Origin: Clostridia bacterium
GTDB lineage: Bacteria; Bacillota; Clostridia; Acetivibrionales; DSM-27016
Direction: 5' to 3'
Length of the DNA: 64,000 nucleotides
NCBI GenBank assembly: GCA_026414765.1
Contig: JAOAIJ010000023.1
Location: 1 to 64,000, forward strand
The translations under genes and the position numbers were made by a program. The notes beneath the pieces were generated by a model. That model ran no database searches and was not told the origin of the DNA. It worked only from the letters and a program-made list of their open reading frames with translations. Below are positions 37,601 to 47,153 of this stretch, one piece after another; positions within the stretch are counted from its first letter, which is position 1; every line of letters starts with the position of its first letter.

Positions 37601-40600
37601 GTATTGAAAGATAAAAAAGGATTAAGCTGCGAAATTATAGAGCAAATAAAAAAATCTGGAAGACAGGTTATAGAGGTTGAACTGGGAGACGCATATGAAA
37701 AGGGCGGAAGCTGCAGATATGTTATTGATGGCAGCAGAGCTTCATATGACAAACTTTTCAACGATATGGAAGCTTCTGATTTGTCTCAGATACTGCATAT
37801 GGCAACAATAAACGGAAAACAGGTGGCTGGAAGTCTTGAGGAGCTTGAAGAGTGCCAGAATACAGGTGTTTTCAATCTGTTTAATATGACAAAGGCTTTG
37901 CTGGAAAACGGCATTAGTCAAAAGATAGAGATAATTGTTATTTCGGAGTATGTATATTCTGTAACAAGGGAAGAAGAGTTTATCAAGCCTGAGAATGCAA
38001 CTCTGTTCGGTTTTGCTAAGGTAATAGGGCAGGAAAACCCTAACCTGAGCTGCAGATGTATTGATATCGACGGGTATGTTGGAGCTGATGAGGTTTACAG
38101 GGAAATTAACGCTGATTCAGGTAAAAATGTAGTGGCTTTACGCAGTGGAAATAGATATATTGAGGAGTTCAGAAATGTAAATGTTGATAATGCCGGTATT
38201 AGAGAGACAGGCATCAAAGAGGATGGAGTATATTTATTAACAGGTGGAACAGGTGGAATAGGCCTGGAAATAAGTAAGTATATTGCAGCTCGTAATAAAG
38301 CCAAAATCATATTGGTAAACCGTTCTGACATGCCTTTGCAGGAAAAATGGGATGAAATATTAGAAAAAGGTGAAGATACAAGCACCTGCAGGAAGATTAA
38401 AGCGATCCGGGAGATAAGAGCTGCCGGTTCAGAGGTAGTTTGCTACAGTGCGGATGTAGCTAACGAGGAGCAGATGAAATCCGTATTAGAAGATATAAGA
38501 CGGAGATTTGGAAAGCTAAATGGGATAGTGCATAGTGCGGGTATTGCAGGTGAAGGATTTATTATACACAAGGATGATGGGGCATTCAGGAGAGTAATGA
38601 GCCCGAAGGTGCAGGGAACATGGATTCTGGATAGATATACAAGCGGAGACAGACTTGATTTCTTTGTCATGTTTTCGTCCGGTACTTCGCTTACAGGTTC
38701 ATCCGGGCAGAGTGATTACACTGCAGCCAATGCATACCTTGATTCCTTTGAAGCTTTAAGGAACAGATCCGGAAGCAGAACGCTGACTATTAACTGGGTT
38801 GCATGGAAGGAAACAGGTATGGCTGTGGAGTATGGTGCTGCGGGAGATAATATCTTCAAAGCCATAACCACAGATACGGCTGTAAATGCATTTGACGAGG
38901 TATTGAACAGGGATATTGACAGAATAACCATTGGAGAAATCAACTACGAAAATGAAGCAGTATATAGTGATGCCGTTTTTCCTTTTGAATTTTCGGAAGA
39001 ACTAAAGGAAGAGAGGCTTAGAAAGAGAAAACTGCTTGGAACTTCAAGGGTTTCAAAGGAAAGCAGCCTGTCAGATGTGAAATTGAAAGGAAGAAAAGAC
39101 GGTAAATACACTCAGACAGAAAAACAGACTGCTAAAATCTTCGGAGAAGTGCTTGGCCTGGATGAACTGGACATCTATGACAATTTCTATGACTTGGGCG
39201 GAGATTCACTAATCGGAATGAGGATTGTAAACAATATTAATAAGGAAATGGGTTTGCAAGTAGAAGTAACTGACCTGTTCAAGCATATTACGGTCAAAGA
39301 ATTTTCTGCATGTCTGGATGATAAGTATCTCGGACGAGATGGAAAAGGCAGTTTTGAGGTAATACAGTCAGTTGAAGAAAGTGATTTTTACAAGGTATCA
39401 TCAGCACAGAAGAGAATGTTTATACTTAACCGGCTTGAAGGTGAAAATACAAGCTATAACATACCGTCAGTACTGATGATACACGGGAAACTTGATACGA
39501 AACGTGCACAGGAAGCTTTTGACAAACTAGTGCAACGGCATGAAACGCTAAGAACAACTTTTGATTTTGTAGATGAAGTGCCTGTCCAGAGGGTACATAA
39601 AAATGTTGATTTTAAAATAAGTTACATGGAAGCAGACGATAGCATGATAAAGGATATAAGCAGAGAGTTTATCCGTCCTTTCAATCTAAGTGAAGCACCA
39701 CTGCTGAGGGTTGGGTTTGTAAAGCTGGCAGAGGACAGGCATTTGCTGTTGTTTGACATACACCATATCATTTCCGATGGTGTGACCATGAATATCCTTA
39801 TTAAGGATTTTATAGACTTGTACGGAGGAAAGAACTTACCTGATATAAGAATACAGTACAAGGATTTTTCCGTATGGCAGGAGGAGTTCTTTAAATCAGA
39901 GGCAGTCAGAAAGCAGGAAGAGTATTGGCTGGAAGCTTTCAAAGGAGAACTTCCGGTACTCAGCATGCCTACGGATTATCCAAGACCATCGGTTCAAAGC
40001 TTTGAGGGCGCTACTCATACGATTACGCTTGATACTGGGCTTCTGAACCAATTAAGGGCATTCTCTTCAAAAACCGGGACTACCCTCTACATGCTGCTGC
40101 TTGCCGCATATAATGTCTTATTGTCAAAATACACGGGGCAGGAGGATATTATTATCGGTTCGCCTATAGCCGGAAGGCATCATGCTGACGTAGAGAATAT
40201 GGTTGGGGTATTTGTCAATACACTTGCCATGAGAAACCGTCCTCATAATGCCATATCATTTGGAGAATTCCTGGATGAGGTTAAAGGAAATGCGTTGCAG
40301 GCATATGCAAATCAGGATTATCAGTTTGAAGAATTGGTGGATAAGTTGGACATACCAAGGGATATGAGCAGAAACCCTCTGTTTGATACCATGTTTGTCA
40401 TGAGAAATATGGGAGTACCGGAGATGGAAATTGCCGGTCTTAAGTTTGTTCCGTGTGAGTTTGAAAATGAGGCATCGGTGGTTGATCTTACACTGTTGGC
40501 AATAGAAACAGCAGAAAAGCTGAATCTGAGGTTTGAGTATTGTACACGGTTGTTTAAAAGGGAAACTATAGAGCGTTTGATGAAACATTTTGTAAATATT

Positions 40601-43600
40601 CTGAAAAGTGTGTCAACCGATCCCGGAAAGAGGCTTTCAGACGTAGATATGCTTTCTGAAGAAGAGAAGAAGCAGATATTGTTGGACTTTAACAATACGG
40701 AAGCGGCATATCCCAAAAACAAAACAATTCATCAGATTTTTGAGGAGCAGGTAGAAAAGACTCCGGACAGGACAGCAGTAATTTTTGAGAGTGTAAAACT
40801 CACATACAGCCAGCTTAATGAGAAGGCAAACCAGCTTGCACGCACCTTAAGGGGAAAAGGTGTAAAGGCTGATTGTATCGTGGGCATAATTACAGAACGC
40901 TCACATCAGATGATGATTGGTATAATGGCTGTACTGAAGGCCGGTGGGGCATACCTCCCGATAGACCCCAATTACCCTGCCGACAGGATAAGGTATATGC
41001 TTGAGGACAGTGGAGCTTCTTTGATTCTGACATCCGGTGAATTCATGGGTAAGATAGAATTTGAAGGAACGGTAATTGACCTGAAGAATGAAGAAGTGTT
41101 CACAGGAAATGTATCAAATCCTGAGAGTGTAAATACTTCACGTGACTTAGCATATGTCATATATACTTCCGGTTCTACAGGAAAGCCGAAAGGCTCTATG
41201 ATAGAGCACTATTCGGTTATAAACAGGCTGAATTGGATGCAGAAAAAATACCCTTTAAATCAGGACGACGTAATACTGCAAAAAACGCCGTTTACCTTTG
41301 ATGTATCGGTATGGGAGCTGTTCTGGTGGGCATTTGCAGGTGCAAAGGTTTGTTTCCTGGCCCCCGGAGGTGAGAAGGATCCATCGGTTATTGTTGATGC
41401 TATAGCAAGAAACAGCATTACCACAATGCATTTTGTACCTTCAATGCTGAATGCATTCTTAGAGTATATAGATAGTGGTATTGGTAAGGATAAGCTTGTT
41501 AGTCTAAGACAGGTTTTTGCAAGTGGAGAAGCGTTGAATTTACCGCAGGTCCAACGGTTCAACAGGCTTTTGAACAATGAATATGGTACAAAACTATCAA
41601 ATCTGTACGGACCAACAGAAGCAACAGTAGATGTATCATACTTTGACTGCTCCACAGGAAAGAAACATGAGCTTATACCTATAGGAAAACCTATTGACAA
41701 CATAAAGCTTTACATTGTTGACGGCAAAAATAATCTGCAGCCCATAGGAGTGGCAGGAGAGTTGTGTATTGCAGGAGATGGGCTGGCAAGGGGCTACCTA
41801 AACAGGACTGAACTCACGGAAGAGAAATTTGTGCCTGACCCGTTTGCTTTACAGGCTTACAGTAACCGTCAGTCGATTGGTCGCATGTACAGGACAGGTG
41901 ACCTTGCAAGATGGCTTCCGGACGGCAATGTCGAATATTTAGGCAGAATAGACCACCAGGTTAAAATCAGAGGCTTCAGAATTGAGCTGGGAGAAATCGA
42001 AGCCCAACTTCTAAAGAATAAATACATAAGGGAAGCAGTTGTGACAGCAGTTGAGGACTCGGATGGCAACAAAAACCTTGCCGCATATATGGTTTCAGAT
42101 ACTGAAATAGAGCAGACTGATCTGAAGGCATGCCTGCTTAAGGAAGTTCCTGATTATATGGTGCCGGCATACTTCATCCGTATGGAAAAAATGCCTTTAT
42201 CGCAGAATGGGAAAGTAGACAGAAAAGCCTTGCCTAAGCCAACAGTAAGTATTGGTGCAGGAGCAGTGTATGAAAGTCCTGCAAACAAGACCGAAGAGGA
42301 GATAGCAGCTATCTGGTCTGATGTGCTTAAAGTTGAGAATATAGGAATAAATGATAACTTTTTTAATCTTGGTGGAGATTCAATAAAGGCAATCAGCCTT
42401 ATAAGCAGAATTAATAAAAAGCTGGCGGCAAACATGCAGATGAAAGACATTTACATTAACCAGACTATCAGAGAACTTGCTGTCAACATCGGCAAAAGTA
42501 CGCTTACTACCGTTCAATCAGATTTGGAATGCGGACTTGGGATTATTGAGGATATCAAGAAGAATATATTGTCTGATGAAAAGCAGGCATCTAAGCTGCC
42601 TAAGGATTATGAAGATTTTTATCCTCTCAGTCAGATACAACAGGGAATGGTTTTCTATTCAAGGCTTAAGCCTGAAGAGCCTGTTTACCATGAACAGTTT
42701 GTATATGTGATCGAGTCCGGTGAGTTTGACATAGAGCTTTACCGTGAAGCCATCAGAATCATGGTGCAAAAGCATTCGATGATGAGGACTACATTTGATA
42801 TGACACGGTTTAGTGAGCCTGTTCAAATCGTTCACAGGGATATACCTCTTGATGTGGAATTGGAAGACATTTCAGATATTCCAAAGTATGAGCAGGAAAA
42901 GCATTTGGAAGCGTATATGCTGAACGACTTGAAAAACAAGTTCAAATTTGAGGATGATTTATTGTGGAGGCTTAGGATATTTAAGCTGGACAGCCTTAAT
43001 TACTGTATTGTGCTGACATTTCACCATGCTATTCTTGACGGATGGAGCGTAGCGTCATTCAACAGCGAGATTATTGATGTATATAGCAGGTTGGTTGGAA
43101 AAGAAAAATATAGTAACACGAAACTGAGCAGCAGTTATAAGGAATATATAGCAATATCTCTCAGCAGGAAAGTATCCGAAGATACAAAGAAGTTCTGGAA
43201 GGAGACTCTTGGGGGATATACAAGAAACAAGCTGCCTTTCAATTTCTTAACTAAAAAACTGAATACCGGAAAATCGGTACAGGTGTACGAAAAAACTCCT
43301 GAGACGGGCTTGGTGGCTGCCTTGGAAGAAAAGGCAAGGGAGTATGGTTGTACTCTAAAGGAAATATGCCTGAGCGCACACATATACCTTTTAAGCCTGA
43401 TAACAACAGAAACCGATATCACTACCGGCGTGGTTACACATGACAGACCTACAGTTGAAGATGCTGATAAGGTTATCGGCTGCTTTGTGAACACCATACC
43501 GGTGAGAGTGAGTGTGAATGCGGATACTGACAAACACGCACTGGTAAAAGCCGTAAAACAATATCTTATAAATGTAAAACAGCATGAGCTCTTTTTATCC

Positions 43601-46600
43601 GATATTGTGGAAATTATCGGTGATACAGGTAAAGGTACCGGTAATCCGATATCGGACATACTTTTCAATTTTACTGACTTTTATGTCATGGATAATATAA
43701 ATAGTACGGAAGTTGTAAAAAGCTCGGAATACGGACTAAATATAGAACGTATGGAGATGACGAATACATTGTTTGATCTTGAGGTTTCAAAAACCCTCAA
43801 TAATTTCAGCGTGCGTATAAGGTATTCTCCAAACTATTTCCATACGCAAGACATAGAAACAGCTTATAGATTGTACATAAGGATTTTGGAAAAGTTCACT
43901 GAGGCAGGCAATGAAAAACTGACACCTGATATTCTGATGCCAGATACAGAGAAGAGCAGGCTGATGCAATATAGTTATAGCTATGCACATTATCCTCATA
44001 ACAGGACTATCCAGGAACTCTTTGAGGAACAGGTGGAAAAGACCCCCGACAGTATAGCGGCAGTATTCGAGGGTAAAAAGCTGACCTATAAGGAATTGAA
44101 TGAAAAGGTAAACAGGCTTGCAAGGGTACTGAGAAAAAAAGGTGTACAAAGAGATGATAAAGTAGGAATAATGATAGAGCGCTCTCTTGATATAGCAATA
44201 GCCGTACTTGGTGTTGTGAAGGCTGGAGGTGCATGTCTGCCCATAGACCCAGAATACCCCGCGGAAAGAATAAAATATATGCTTGAAGACAGCAAAGCAG
44301 GCATATTGATCACACAGCAGGAGCTACCTGAAAAAGCTGCTTTTACCGGTACAGTGGTTGAGCTAAACAGTATAAATACTTGCTCTGAAGATACAGCAAA
44401 TCCTGAGGTAGTGAGTGAGCCGCATGACCTTCTGTATGTAATATATACTTCAGGTACTACAGGTAAGCCAAAAGGTGTAATGATTGAACAAAGAAACATG
44501 CTTAACCTTGTGTATTACCAGTATACATCAACGAATATTGATTTTTCCGGCAAAGTAACACAATATGCAACAATAAGCTTTGATGTCTGCTACCAGGAGA
44601 TATTCTCCACACTGCTCGCAGGAGGGGAATTGCATATTATCTCAGGTGAAAGAAGAAGGAGTGTGGAAGGTCTTCTGGATTATATAGGGAATAATAGTAT
44701 AGATGTAGCTTTTTTGCCTACTGCCTTTTTCAAATTCATACAAAATGATGACGAATATATAAAAAGGATTCCTGCAAATCTGAAACACATTGTTACGGCA
44801 GGAGAACAGCTCTCTGTATCAGAGAGATTCAGAGAGCATGTGAGGAATAACCGGCTATATCTGCATAATCATTATGGACCATCAGAGACACATGTTGTTA
44901 CAACTCTGACTATGGGATGTGCAGAGGATATGCCCGATCAGCCTTCTATAGGAAAGCCTGTAGCAAATACCCGAATATACATCCTTGATAGGAATGGAAA
45001 ACTGCAAATTCAGGGAGTTGCAGGGGAATTATTCATATCAGGCGACAGTGTTGGGAGAGGGTATCTAAACAGGCCTGATCTTAGCCGAGAAAAATTCTTG
45101 TCTGATACATTTTTTGAAGGCAATAGAATGTACAGAACCGGAGACATGGCAAGATGGCTTCCTGACGGAAATATCGAGTTTTTGGGTAGAGCAGACCATC
45201 AGGTAAAAATAAGAGGCTTCAGGATAGAACTGGAGGAAGTGGAAGCGCAGCTGCTGAGCTATGAGCCTGTAAAAGCTGCTGCAGTTGTGGCCAGAGCAGA
45301 CTCTTCAGGTACTAACAGCCTGTGTGCTTATGTAGTAGCCGATAAAAAGCTGATTGTATCAGAACTGAGAGAGTTTATGACCAGGAGGCTTCCGGACTAT
45401 ATGATACCTTCATTTTTTGTTCAACTGGATAGCATTCCACTCACTCACAACGGCAAGGTGAACAGAAATGTACTGCCTGAACCGGATACAACCTGTATGA
45501 ATGGAGATTATACAGCTCCTTCCGGTAGTACGGAGGAAAGGCTTGCAAACCTATGGAGCGAAGTTTTAGGTGTCGAGCGAATAAGTGTCAATGCAAATTT
45601 CTTTGACCTTGGAGGACAGTCACTAAAAGCTGCAGTGCTCGTATCCAGAATCTATAAAGAATTTGGAGTGGAAATCCCTTTGAGGGAGATTTTCAGGTTA
45701 GCAACCGTCAGAGAGCTTGCCGGATATGTTGATGAGAGACAAGCTGTGAAGGAAGGACTGCAATCAGAAGCAAATAACAATGAAGATACTGTGTATGTCA
45801 GGGCGGATCATTCTGCCGGCAGCAATCCGGAGGGGAGAAGATTTAATAAGGGATACATGCCTGCAAACAAATATCCGCCATACTATAACTGTCTGTTCAG
45901 TATACTTGTTGAAAAGCTGGTATATGAAAACGGTGTAAGTGTTGAGAAAGGTTTTGTGCCTGCGGCGTTGGGGATATCTCTGATCGGATACGGATATGAA
46001 AATAACGGCAGCCTTTCTGGTAAAATTAAGTTTAAAGCCATTCCTTACAGCAAGTATGCGGGCTTGTGGAACTTTTTTGACAATTACGGCATAAAGCTGA
46101 AGTTGAAGGCATTTAGCAGCTGCCAGGAGGGAATTGATTACTGTAAGGACCGTCTGAGTAGAAATGAAATGTTGATTATTCATGGAAGCACATATGATTT
46201 GTATTATACGCCTGAATACAGAATTGAGGAGAAGGAGTGGGCAAGAAGGCTTGATGAGGGTGTTGAGATAAATGCACGCCTGACCTTGGAGCATATAGAA
46301 GCTCCCCATGCATACCTCCTTATAGATATTACAGAAAGCGGGTATCTGGTATACGATCCTGTATTCAATTTTTACGGAGAAATAACGGAGAGCAGCTTCC
46401 GGAAGTCCTTTGAGGGAGTAAAAGGCTTGAAGTTCCTTGAAAATGAGCGTGTATACAAAATCAGCCAGCCATACCTGATCAGTGAGCTTGATACTTCCGA
46501 AATAAGAAAATTTACCTTGGAAGAGATAGGATTGGACATACTTAAGCAAAATATAAATGGATATATTTCCTCAAAAAGTGGCAATATTGACTTATATTAT

Positions 46601-46999
46601 GCGGAAAAGGATAAATACAACTATACTATCACTACAGGGCTGAGTGCTATATTAGAATTGATGAAAACGTTGAACGAAGCACGGGGATACAAGGAAGAAT
46701 ATAGTTCGCTGAAAGCTTTTATGTGTGATATGTTCAATGCATGGAAATACGCTTACATATTCTTTATAGACTTCCTAAGAGATTTTTCAAAACACTGGAA
46801 GCTGCCGGAAGATGTGATAAATCGCTTCGAGAGAGTTGTAAACCAGTTTGAGGAAATATACTCCTTAAGCTACAGCGCAAAAATTTCCGATATGGATAGC
46901 TGTATAGAAAGTGCAATTGACAAGCTGGAGATAATATATAGAGAGCAAAGGGAAATGTATGAAAGATTGAAGTCTGATCTTAGGATATTCCAGGATTAA
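34649..46999 (+). CDS. Hybrid PKS-NRPS: KS-DH-KR-ACP-C-A(Ser)-T-C-A(Pro)-T-BtrH-like
   Basis: 4116 residues from ATG 34649 after GGGGTGGA. PKS module: KS (38-467, Cys212); DH (664-944, His698, Asp869, but altered motifs); KR (about 1190-1430, Tyr1357); ACP Ser1520. NRPS module 1: C (about 1580-2010, His1705), A (2020-2520) with pocket D-V-W-H-F-S-L-V-D-K, the Ser code of EntF, T Ser2578. NRPS module 2: C (2655-3100, His2792), A (3115-3615) with pocket D-V-Q-F-V-A-H-V-V-K, close to Pro codes, T Ser3658. The end (about 3730-4116) is not a thioesterase: Cys3748 (YYNCLFS), His3887 (PHAYLL) and Asp3903 (YDPVF) give a papain-like triad resembling BtrH acyltransferases. Probable last step: release of the chain by hydrolysis or transfer to an amine. 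Confidence 0.9.
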   Translation: MNKFARLIFESAAAGKIEKNTAAELLKTLKTTEIRKNGDIAIIGMAARMPMADNIDEFWENLKNGVDCVTDFPETRRKDMDDYLRFTGEGGEDNKYCEGAYLREIDKFDHRFFRLSPREASLMSPNQRLFLETAWEAVEDAGYGGEKLVGSRTGVYIGYIADAIYDYKKIIMDTDPALLSEAFTGNVTPITASRISYLLDLKGPSMAIDTACSSSLVGVHLACRAIQDGECDMAIAGGVRTNLIRLKDQVKLGIESSDGRAKTFDDSSDGTGTGEGVAVILLKPLEKALKDGDNIYAVIKGSSVNQDGSSVGITAPNVLAQEEVIVNAWKDANIDPETITYIEAHGTGTKLGDPIEIDGIKRAFRRFTDKKQFCAIGSVKTNIGHLDNSAGIAGLIKAVMALYYKQLPPSIHFNKPNRKIDFTESPVYVNDRLKAWEKQDYPRRCGVSSFGLSGTNCHMVLEEAPEAKLEAKRDKNKINLLALSAKSDEALKALLERYSDFAAKSSCMELGDICYSANTGRGHYNNRLVLLLKSREDLEDKIRILLDRGLEGVQAEGIYYGEHKIVADSRKVAESGEITEGHVKELSKEAREIVCEIADSKDNSDEKYSQLCGLYIAGADIEWDLLYRNEKMRRISLPTYPFERKRCWLEIKKKAQKVAEAGKQLDYPLLDRYITQSFNQEIYTTKFSAEKYWALNEHRVGGNCVLVGTAYLEIAIEACKKYFPDNTVELRDVLFLTPMVVYENEPVEVQTVIRKEDGLFEFVVASKLTAGDSGEDVTWVKHVEGKILGIDSNMPEKLSIEDIKKQCSEGYYVPDMDNYSDSKILEFGPRWKNIRGMHLGKNESLSYIELSDEFTGELKDYILYPSLLDNALATKTVGDGSSVYLPFSYKSIHVYKSIPAKFYSYVRMKGIVTERSELLTFDVTLLDVTGAVIVEIEDYSRKKVHNTRMISGKTAESSSVYHEIGWIADSPVYGREKQYEGSILVLKDKKGLSCEIIEQIKKSGRQVIEVELGDAYEKGGSCRYVIDGSRASYDKLFNDMEASDLSQILHMATINGKQVAGSLEELEECQNTGVFNLFNMTKALLENGISQKIEIIVISEYVYSVTREEEFIKPENATLFGFAKVIGQENPNLSCRCIDIDGYVGADEVYREINADSGKNVVALRSGNRYIEEFRNVNVDNAGIRETGIKEDGVYLLTGGTGGIGLEISKYIAARNKAKIILVNRSDMPLQEKWDEILEKGEDTSTCRKIKAIREIRAAGSEVVCYSADVANEEQMKSVLEDIRRRFGKLNGIVHSAGIAGEGFIIHKDDGAFRRVMSPKVQGTWILDRYTSGDRLDFFVMFSSGTSLTGSSGQSDYTAANAYLDSFEALRNRSGSRTLTINWVAWKETGMAVEYGAAGDNIFKAITTDTAVNAFDEVLNRDIDRITIGEINYENEAVYSDAVFPFEFSEELKEERLRKRKLLGTSRVSKESSLSDVKLKGRKDGKYTQTEKQTAKIFGEVLGLDELDIYDNFYDLGGDSLIGMRIVNNINKEMGLQVEVTDLFKHITVKEFSACLDDKYLGRDGKGSFEVIQSVEESDFYKVSSAQKRMFILNRLEGENTSYNIPSVLMIHGKLDTKRAQEAFDKLVQRHETLRTTFDFVDEVPVQRVHKNVDFKISYMEADDSMIKDISREFIRPFNLSEAPLLRVGFVKLAEDRHLLLFDIHHIISDGVTMNILIKDFIDLYGGKNLPDIRIQYKDFSVWQEEFFKSEAVRKQEEYWLEAFKGELPVLSMPTDYPRPSVQSFEGATHTITLDTGLLNQLRAFSSKTGTTLYMLLLAAYNVLLSKYTGQEDIIIGSPIAGRHHADVENMVGVFVNTLAMRNRPHNAISFGEFLDEVKGNALQAYANQDYQFEELVDKLDIPRDMSRNPLFDTMFVMRNMGVPEMEIAGLKFVPCEFENEASVVDLTLLAIETAEKLNLRFEYCTRLFKRETIERLMKHFVNILKSVSTDPGKRLSDVDMLSEEEKKQILLDFNNTEAAYPKNKTIHQIFEEQVEKTPDRTAVIFESVKLTYSQLNEKANQLARTLRGKGVKADCIVGIITERSHQMMIGIMAVLKAGGAYLPIDPNYPADRIRYMLEDSGASLILTSGEFMGKIEFEGTVIDLKNEEVFTGNVSNPESVNTSRDLAYVIYTSGSTGKPKGSMIEHYSVINRLNWMQKKYPLNQDDVILQKTPFTFDVSVWELFWWAFAGAKVCFLAPGGEKDPSVIVDAIARNSITTMHFVPSMLNAFLEYIDSGIGKDKLVSLRQVFASGEALNLPQVQRFNRLLNNEYGTKLSNLYGPTEATVDVSYFDCSTGKKHELIPIGKPIDNIKLYIVDGKNNLQPIGVAGELCIAGDGLARGYLNRTELTEEKFVPDPFALQAYSNRQSIGRMYRTGDLARWLPDGNVEYLGRIDHQVKIRGFRIELGEIEAQLLKNKYIREAVVTAVEDSDGNKNLAAYMVSDTEIEQTDLKACLLKEVPDYMVPAYFIRMEKMPLSQNGKVDRKALPKPTVSIGAGAVYESPANKTEEEIAAIWSDVLKVENIGINDNFFNLGGDSIKAISLISRINKKLAANMQMKDIYINQTIRELAVNIGKSTLTTVQSDLECGLGIIEDIKKNILSDEKQASKLPKDYEDFYPLSQIQQGMVFYSRLKPEEPVYHEQFVYVIESGEFDIELYREAIRIMVQKHSMMRTTFDMTRFSEPVQIVHRDIPLDVELEDISDIPKYEQEKHLEAYMLNDLKNKFKFEDDLLWRLRIFKLDSLNYCIVLTFHHAILDGWSVASFNSEIIDVYSRLVGKEKYSNTKLSSSYKEYIAISLSRKVSEDTKKFWKETLGGYTRNKLPFNFLTKKLNTGKSVQVYEKTPETGLVAALEEKAREYGCTLKEICLSAHIYLLSLITTETDITTGVVTHDRPTVEDADKVIGCFVNTIPVRVSVNADTDKHALVKAVKQYLINVKQHELFLSDIVEIIGDTGKGTGNPISDILFNFTDFYVMDNINSTEVVKSSEYGLNIERMEMTNTLFDLEVSKTLNNFSVRIRYSPNYFHTQDIETAYRLYIRILEKFTEAGNEKLTPDILMPDTEKSRLMQYSYSYAHYPHNRTIQELFEEQVEKTPDSIAAVFEGKKLTYKELNEKVNRLARVLRKKGVQRDDKVGIMIERSLDIAIAVLGVVKAGGACLPIDPEYPAERIKYMLEDSKAGILITQQELPEKAAFTGTVVELNSINTCSEDTANPEVVSEPHDLLYVIYTSGTTGKPKGVMIEQRNMLNLVYYQYTSTNIDFSGKVTQYATISFDVCYQEIFSTLLAGGELHIISGERRRSVEGLLDYIGNNSIDVAFLPTAFFKFIQNDDEYIKRIPANLKHIVTAGEQLSVSERFREHVRNNRLYLHNHYGPSETHVVTTLTMGCAEDMPDQPSIGKPVANTRIYILDRNGKLQIQGVAGELFISGDSVGRGYLNRPDLSREKFLSDTFFEGNRMYRTGDMARWLPDGNIEFLGRADHQVKIRGFRIELEEVEAQLLSYEPVKAAAVVARADSSGTNSLCAYVVADKKLIVSELREFMTRRLPDYMIPSFFVQLDSIPLTHNGKVNRNVLPEPDTTCMNGDYTAPSGSTEERLANLWSEVLGVERISVNANFFDLGGQSLKAAVLVSRIYKEFGVEIPLREIFRLATVRELAGYVDERQAVKEGLQSEANNNEDTVYVRADHSAGSNPEGRRFNKGYMPANKYPPYYNCLFSILVEKLVYENGVSVEKGFVPAALGISLIGYGYENNGSLSGKIKFKAIPYSKYAGLWNFFDNYGIKLKLKAFSSCQEGIDYCKDRLSRNEMLIIHGSTYDLYYTPEYRIEEKEWARRLDEGVEINARLTLEHIEAPHAYLLIDITESGYLVYDPVFNFYGEITESSFRKSFEGVKGLKFLENERVYKISQPYLISELDTSEIRKFTLEEIGLDILKQNINGYISSKSGNIDLYYAEKDKYNYTITTGLSAILELMKTLNEARGYKEEYSSLKAFMCDMFNAWKYAYIFFIDFLRDFSKHWKLPEDVINRFERVVNQFEEIYSLSYSAKISDMDSCIESAIDKLEIIYREQREMYERLKSDLRIFQD

Positions 47000-47053
47000 T
47001 ACGCTTAACTTAGCTGGAACAACGGGTAGAATTAATTGTACTGCTGAATAAAT

Positions 47054-47090
47054 AACGAGGCTGATACCATTTTTAGGTATCAGCCTTGTT
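47054..47090. terminator. Convergent terminator between the hybrid synthase and glucan phosphorylase
   Basis: A 15-bp stem (AACGAGGCTGATACC with GGTATCAGCCTTGTT, one G-U pair, loop ATTTTTA). It closes the biosynthetic operon and probably also the phosphorylase transcript from the other strand. Confidence 0.85.
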
Positions 47091-47153
47091 AAGTAATGTG
47101 AGTGTTTAGCTCCGTTCTATCCGTATACAAAGGAGTAGTTTGCATAATCAAAC

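Larger units (their letters stand above)
16854..46999 (+). other. Hybrid NRPS/trans-AT PKS biosynthetic gene cluster with acyl-D-Asn prodrug features
   Basis: Seven same-strand genes. The six from the first NRPS onward are separated by 0-20 bases or overlap, indicating one operon of about 30 kb. The assembly line reads C-A(Asn)-T-E, C-A(?)-T, KS-KR-ACP, KS-DH-KR-ACP, C-A(Ser)-T, C-A(Pro)-T, then a BtrH-like terminal domain, with a free malonyltransferase serving both AT-less PKS modules. Export and maturation are provided by a peptidase-ABC fusion. No phosphopantetheinyl transferase, classical thioesterase or pathway regulator lies in the window. Confidence 0.9.

Noticed and set aside
39375-40700. 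Heterocyclisation domain in the hybrid synthase
   Set aside because: The active site is HHIISDG, not the DxxxxD motif of cyclisation domains, and the next A domain codes for Ser with a standard C domain.
42610-43100. Dual condensation/epimerisation domain after the Ser module
   Set aside because: The extended N-terminal HH[I/L]xxxxGD motif that marks dual domains is not seen.
43135-43668. Minus-strand open frame of 177 codons inside the second C domain
   Set aside because: Same reason: opposite an unbroken NRPS domain, low-complexity Ser/Cys-rich translation, no ribosome site.
45764-46549. Long minus-strand open frame of 261 codons opposite the synthase C-terminus
   Set aside because: It lies wholly inside the coding strand of the hybrid synthase, has no ribosome site and shows no family motif; it is a shadow of the codon bias.
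45836-46999. Classical thioesterase or terminal condensation domain at the end of the hybrid synthase
   Set aside because: No GxSxG motif and no HHxxxDG motif after the last carrier; the Cys/His/Asp pattern fits a papain-like fold instead.
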